From the NCBI GenBank assembly GCA_030045295.1, contig JASIGD010000154.1, positions 1 to 12,535 of the forward strand: a stretch of 12,535 bases of DNA, written 5' to 3'. Below the pieces are notes generated by a model. That model searched no databases and was not told the origin of the DNA. It saw nothing but the letters and a program-made list of their open reading frames with translations. This DNA is from Streptosporangiaceae bacterium. GTDB taxonomy: Bacteria; Actinomycetota; Actinomycetes; Streptosporangiales; Streptosporangiaceae. Shown here piece by piece: positions 11,243 to 12,535 of this stretch (its first letter is position 1; every line of letters starts with the position of its first letter). The translations under genes and the position numbers were made by a program.

Positions 11243-12099
11243 CCGGCGCGCCCGGTCCGCTTGGACCCTGCGGCCTGCCCGGCGCGGTGACGCTCGCGCC
11301 ACCAGGTGCCGTACACGACCTTGGCGAAGCGCAGTCCGTAGAAGAAGTTGTTCACGCCGGGCAGGTGCAGCCCGTAGAGCGGATTCTGGCCCTTCTTGCT
11401 CTCGCCGACCCGCCGCCGGTGAATGGTGGCAGGCACCTCGACCACCTTGTAGCCGTGGGTGATGACCCCGATCAGCAGCTCGGACGCCTGGTACTGCGGC
11501 TGCTCCAGGCGGACAGCGCCGGTGACCCCGGCGCGCATGGCGCGGAGCCCGAACGTCGTGTCGGAAACCCTCTGCCCGGTCAGCATGCTGATGGTGCCGG
11601 CGAAGAACCGCACGCCGGTCCGGCGGACGAAGTCCTTGGTCTCCTGGCTGCCGAGCCGCCGGGACCCGGTGACGAAGTCCGCCTCGCCGGCCACCACGGG
11701 CGCGAGTACCCGGTCCATCTCCGCCGGGTTGTACTGCCCGTCGGCATCGGTGGTCACGATGTACGCCGCGCCCCCGTCCCGGGCCAGCCGGTAGCCGAGC
11801 CGCAGCGCGGCGCCCTGGCCGCGGTTGACCGGCACGTCGCAGACCATGGCGCCGGCCGTCATGGCCTCCTTCACCGTGCCGTCGGCGCAGCCGTCGGCGA
11901 CCACGATGGCCGCCGTGGCCAGCCCGCACACCGTCTCCGGCAGCGCCTCCACGACCGGGCCGATCGCGCCTTCCTCGTTGTAGGCGGCGATCACGATCGC
12001 CACCGGCGGCAGATTGGTGGCGCGCTCGCCGTAGGACTCGCTGAACGCGGCCGCGGCCGCGTCGTCTATCGCCAGGTCGGCTGGGTCGGCGTAGGTCAT
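11071..12099 (-). CDS. Family 2 glycosyltransferase, dolichyl/polyprenyl-phosphate sugar synthase-like
   Basis: A 342-aa GT-A fold enzyme likely to move a sugar from a nucleotide donor to polyprenyl phosphate at the inner face of the membrane. Motifs: VAIVIAAYNEEGAIGPVVEAL (33-53), VVADGCADGT (Asp69, nucleotide site), VNRGQGAALRLGY (91-103), the metal-binding TDADGQYNP (Asp118, Asp120), DFVTGSRRLG (141-150), DTTFGLRAMR (180-189), QASELLIG (204-211) and VPATIHRRRVGESK. No transmembrane anchor is evident, as in DPM1-type soluble catalytic domains. Residues beyond about 275 form a Ser/Gly/Ala-rich tail of which 286-342 are encoded opposite the GtrA tail. The ATG overlaps the stop of the upstream SDR gene as ATGA, so the two are coupled. 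The donor sugar is unknown; a product of the SDR or of the sqdB-like enzyme is possible. Confidence 0.92.
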   Translation of the reverse strand: MTYADPADLAIDDAAAAAFSESYGERATNLPPVAIVIAAYNEEGAIGPVVEALPETVCGLATAAIVVADGCADGTVKEAMTAGAMVCDVPVNRGQGAALRLGYRLARDGGAAYIVTTDADGQYNPAEMDRVLAPVVAGEADFVTGSRRLGSQETKDFVRRTGVRFFAGTISMLTGQRVSDTTFGLRAMRAGVTGAVRLEQPQYQASELLIGVITHGYKVVEVPATIHRRRVGESKKGQNPLYGLHLPGVNNFFYGLRFAKVVYGTWWRERHRAGQAAGSKRTGRAGQSAPAEPSGSSLSGSSRIGPVESLAQTNGSGPGSVEASASSAAAGASWAEDPAKRT

Positions 12100-12535
12100 G
12101 CTTGGGTCTCCGTGGCGTTAGCCCCCTCCTGATTCGGGTCGAAGTCCGGCCAGACGGTGGCCATGCCGGATTCGAGGTCGTACGCGGGCGCGTACCCGAT
12201 GGCCCGGGCCGCCGAGATGTCCACCACCACGGCGGGCATCTCGCCGTTGCCCACGGGCACGTGCTCGACCGGGATGGGCGCGCCGGTCACCCGGCGCGCC
12301 GTCGCCACCATGTCGTTGACCGACACCGAGGTGCCTGTGCCGAGGATCAGCGGGCCGTTGTGCCCGGCCCGCCAGGCGGCCAGTACGCCCTGAATGACGT
12401 CGTCCACGTGCACCAGGTCGCGCCTCATGGTGCCGTCGCCGCGGACCTGGACGCCCTCGCCGTCGCGCGCCGCGCGCATGAGGCGGGGCACGAAGCTGTC
12501 CTTCTCGGTCATCCCCGGGCCGTAGACGTTGGTGA
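12096..12535 (-). CDS. NAD-dependent epimerase/dehydratase, C-terminal part (cut by window edge)
   Basis: The last 145 residues of an extended SDR acting on a nucleotide-activated sugar. The visible part opens with TNVYGPGM, the conserved N.YGPG segment after the catalytic YxxxK. It continues through SFVPRLMRAARDGEGVQVRGDG, then RRDLVHVDDVIQGVLAAW, the substrate-domain motif (R/F.HV.D.) typical of GalE/RmlB-like enzymes, and NGPLILGTGTSVSVNDMV. The Rossmann domain and active site lie beyond base 12535, so reaction type (4-epimerase, 4,6-dehydratase or reductase) is undecided. The C-terminal ~20 residues (DFDPNQEGANATETQA) are an acidic tail. Its TGA overlaps the glycosyltransferase ATG by four bases, suggesting one operon supplying and using the same sugar nucleotide. 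Confidence 0.9.
   Translation of the reverse strand, partial: TNVYGPGMTEKDSFVPRLMRAARDGEGVQVRGDGTMRRDLVHVDDVIQGVLAAWRAGHNGPLILGTGTSVSVNDMVATARRVTGAPIPVEHVPVGNGEMPAVVVDISAARAIGYAPAYDLESGMATVWPDFDPNQEGANATETQA

Overview
The window is high-GC DNA with strong G/C bias at third codon positions, Shine-Dalgarno sites of the GGAGG type and protein families typical of Actinomycetota. A filamentous actinomycete is likely, but the genus cannot be fixed from the sequence alone. Twelve genes can be supported. Two of them, an ECF sigma factor at the left edge and a sugar-nucleotide SDR at the right edge, are cut by the window ends.

Left block (1-4505, all on the minus strand, read right to left): a nucleoside hydrolase; a membrane-anchored DUF5666-like protein; an OmpR/PhoB-type response regulator; its sensor histidine kinase, translationally coupled by an ATGA overlap; and the start of an ECF sigma factor. 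The DUF5666-like gene has a perfect 22-bp palindrome upstream. The response regulator has its own candidate promoter and a GC-rich hairpin in front of it. This block looks like an envelope-signalling module next to a purine/pyrimidine salvage gene.

Middle block (4506-9002): serine hydroxymethyltransferase (glyA) and a small six-cysteine protein run rightward and converge, with 8 bp between them, on an orphan NMT1/SsuA-type substrate-binding lipoprotein. A 593-bp stretch without a convincing gene follows. Near 7700 it holds an AT-rich, well-formed promoter overlapped by ATTCG/CGAAT palindromes that resemble an SOS box. Downstream lies a DUF6504 gene, a family usually found with translesion-polymerase genes. 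That gene ends in the same 8-bp palindrome (TCACGTGA) as a convergent MBL-fold hydrolase carrying an N-terminal zinc ribbon.

Right block (9003-12535): between the MBL gene and the next gene lies a tandem array of a roughly 50-bp repeat. One inverted copy of its core frames the MBL promoter, suggesting a multi-operator regulatory region. Beyond it is a cell-surface sugar cluster: a very close relative of plant/cyanobacterial UDP-sulfoquinovose synthase (SQD1/SqdB), a GtrA-family membrane protein transcribed divergently from it, a DPM1-like family 2 glycosyltransferase, and an NAD-dependent epimerase/dehydratase coupled to the glycosyltransferase by an ATGA overlap. The GtrA and glycosyltransferase genes overlap tail to tail by 172 bp. 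Together these could make, transfer and flip an unusual, possibly sulfonated, polyprenyl-linked sugar; that reading is inference.
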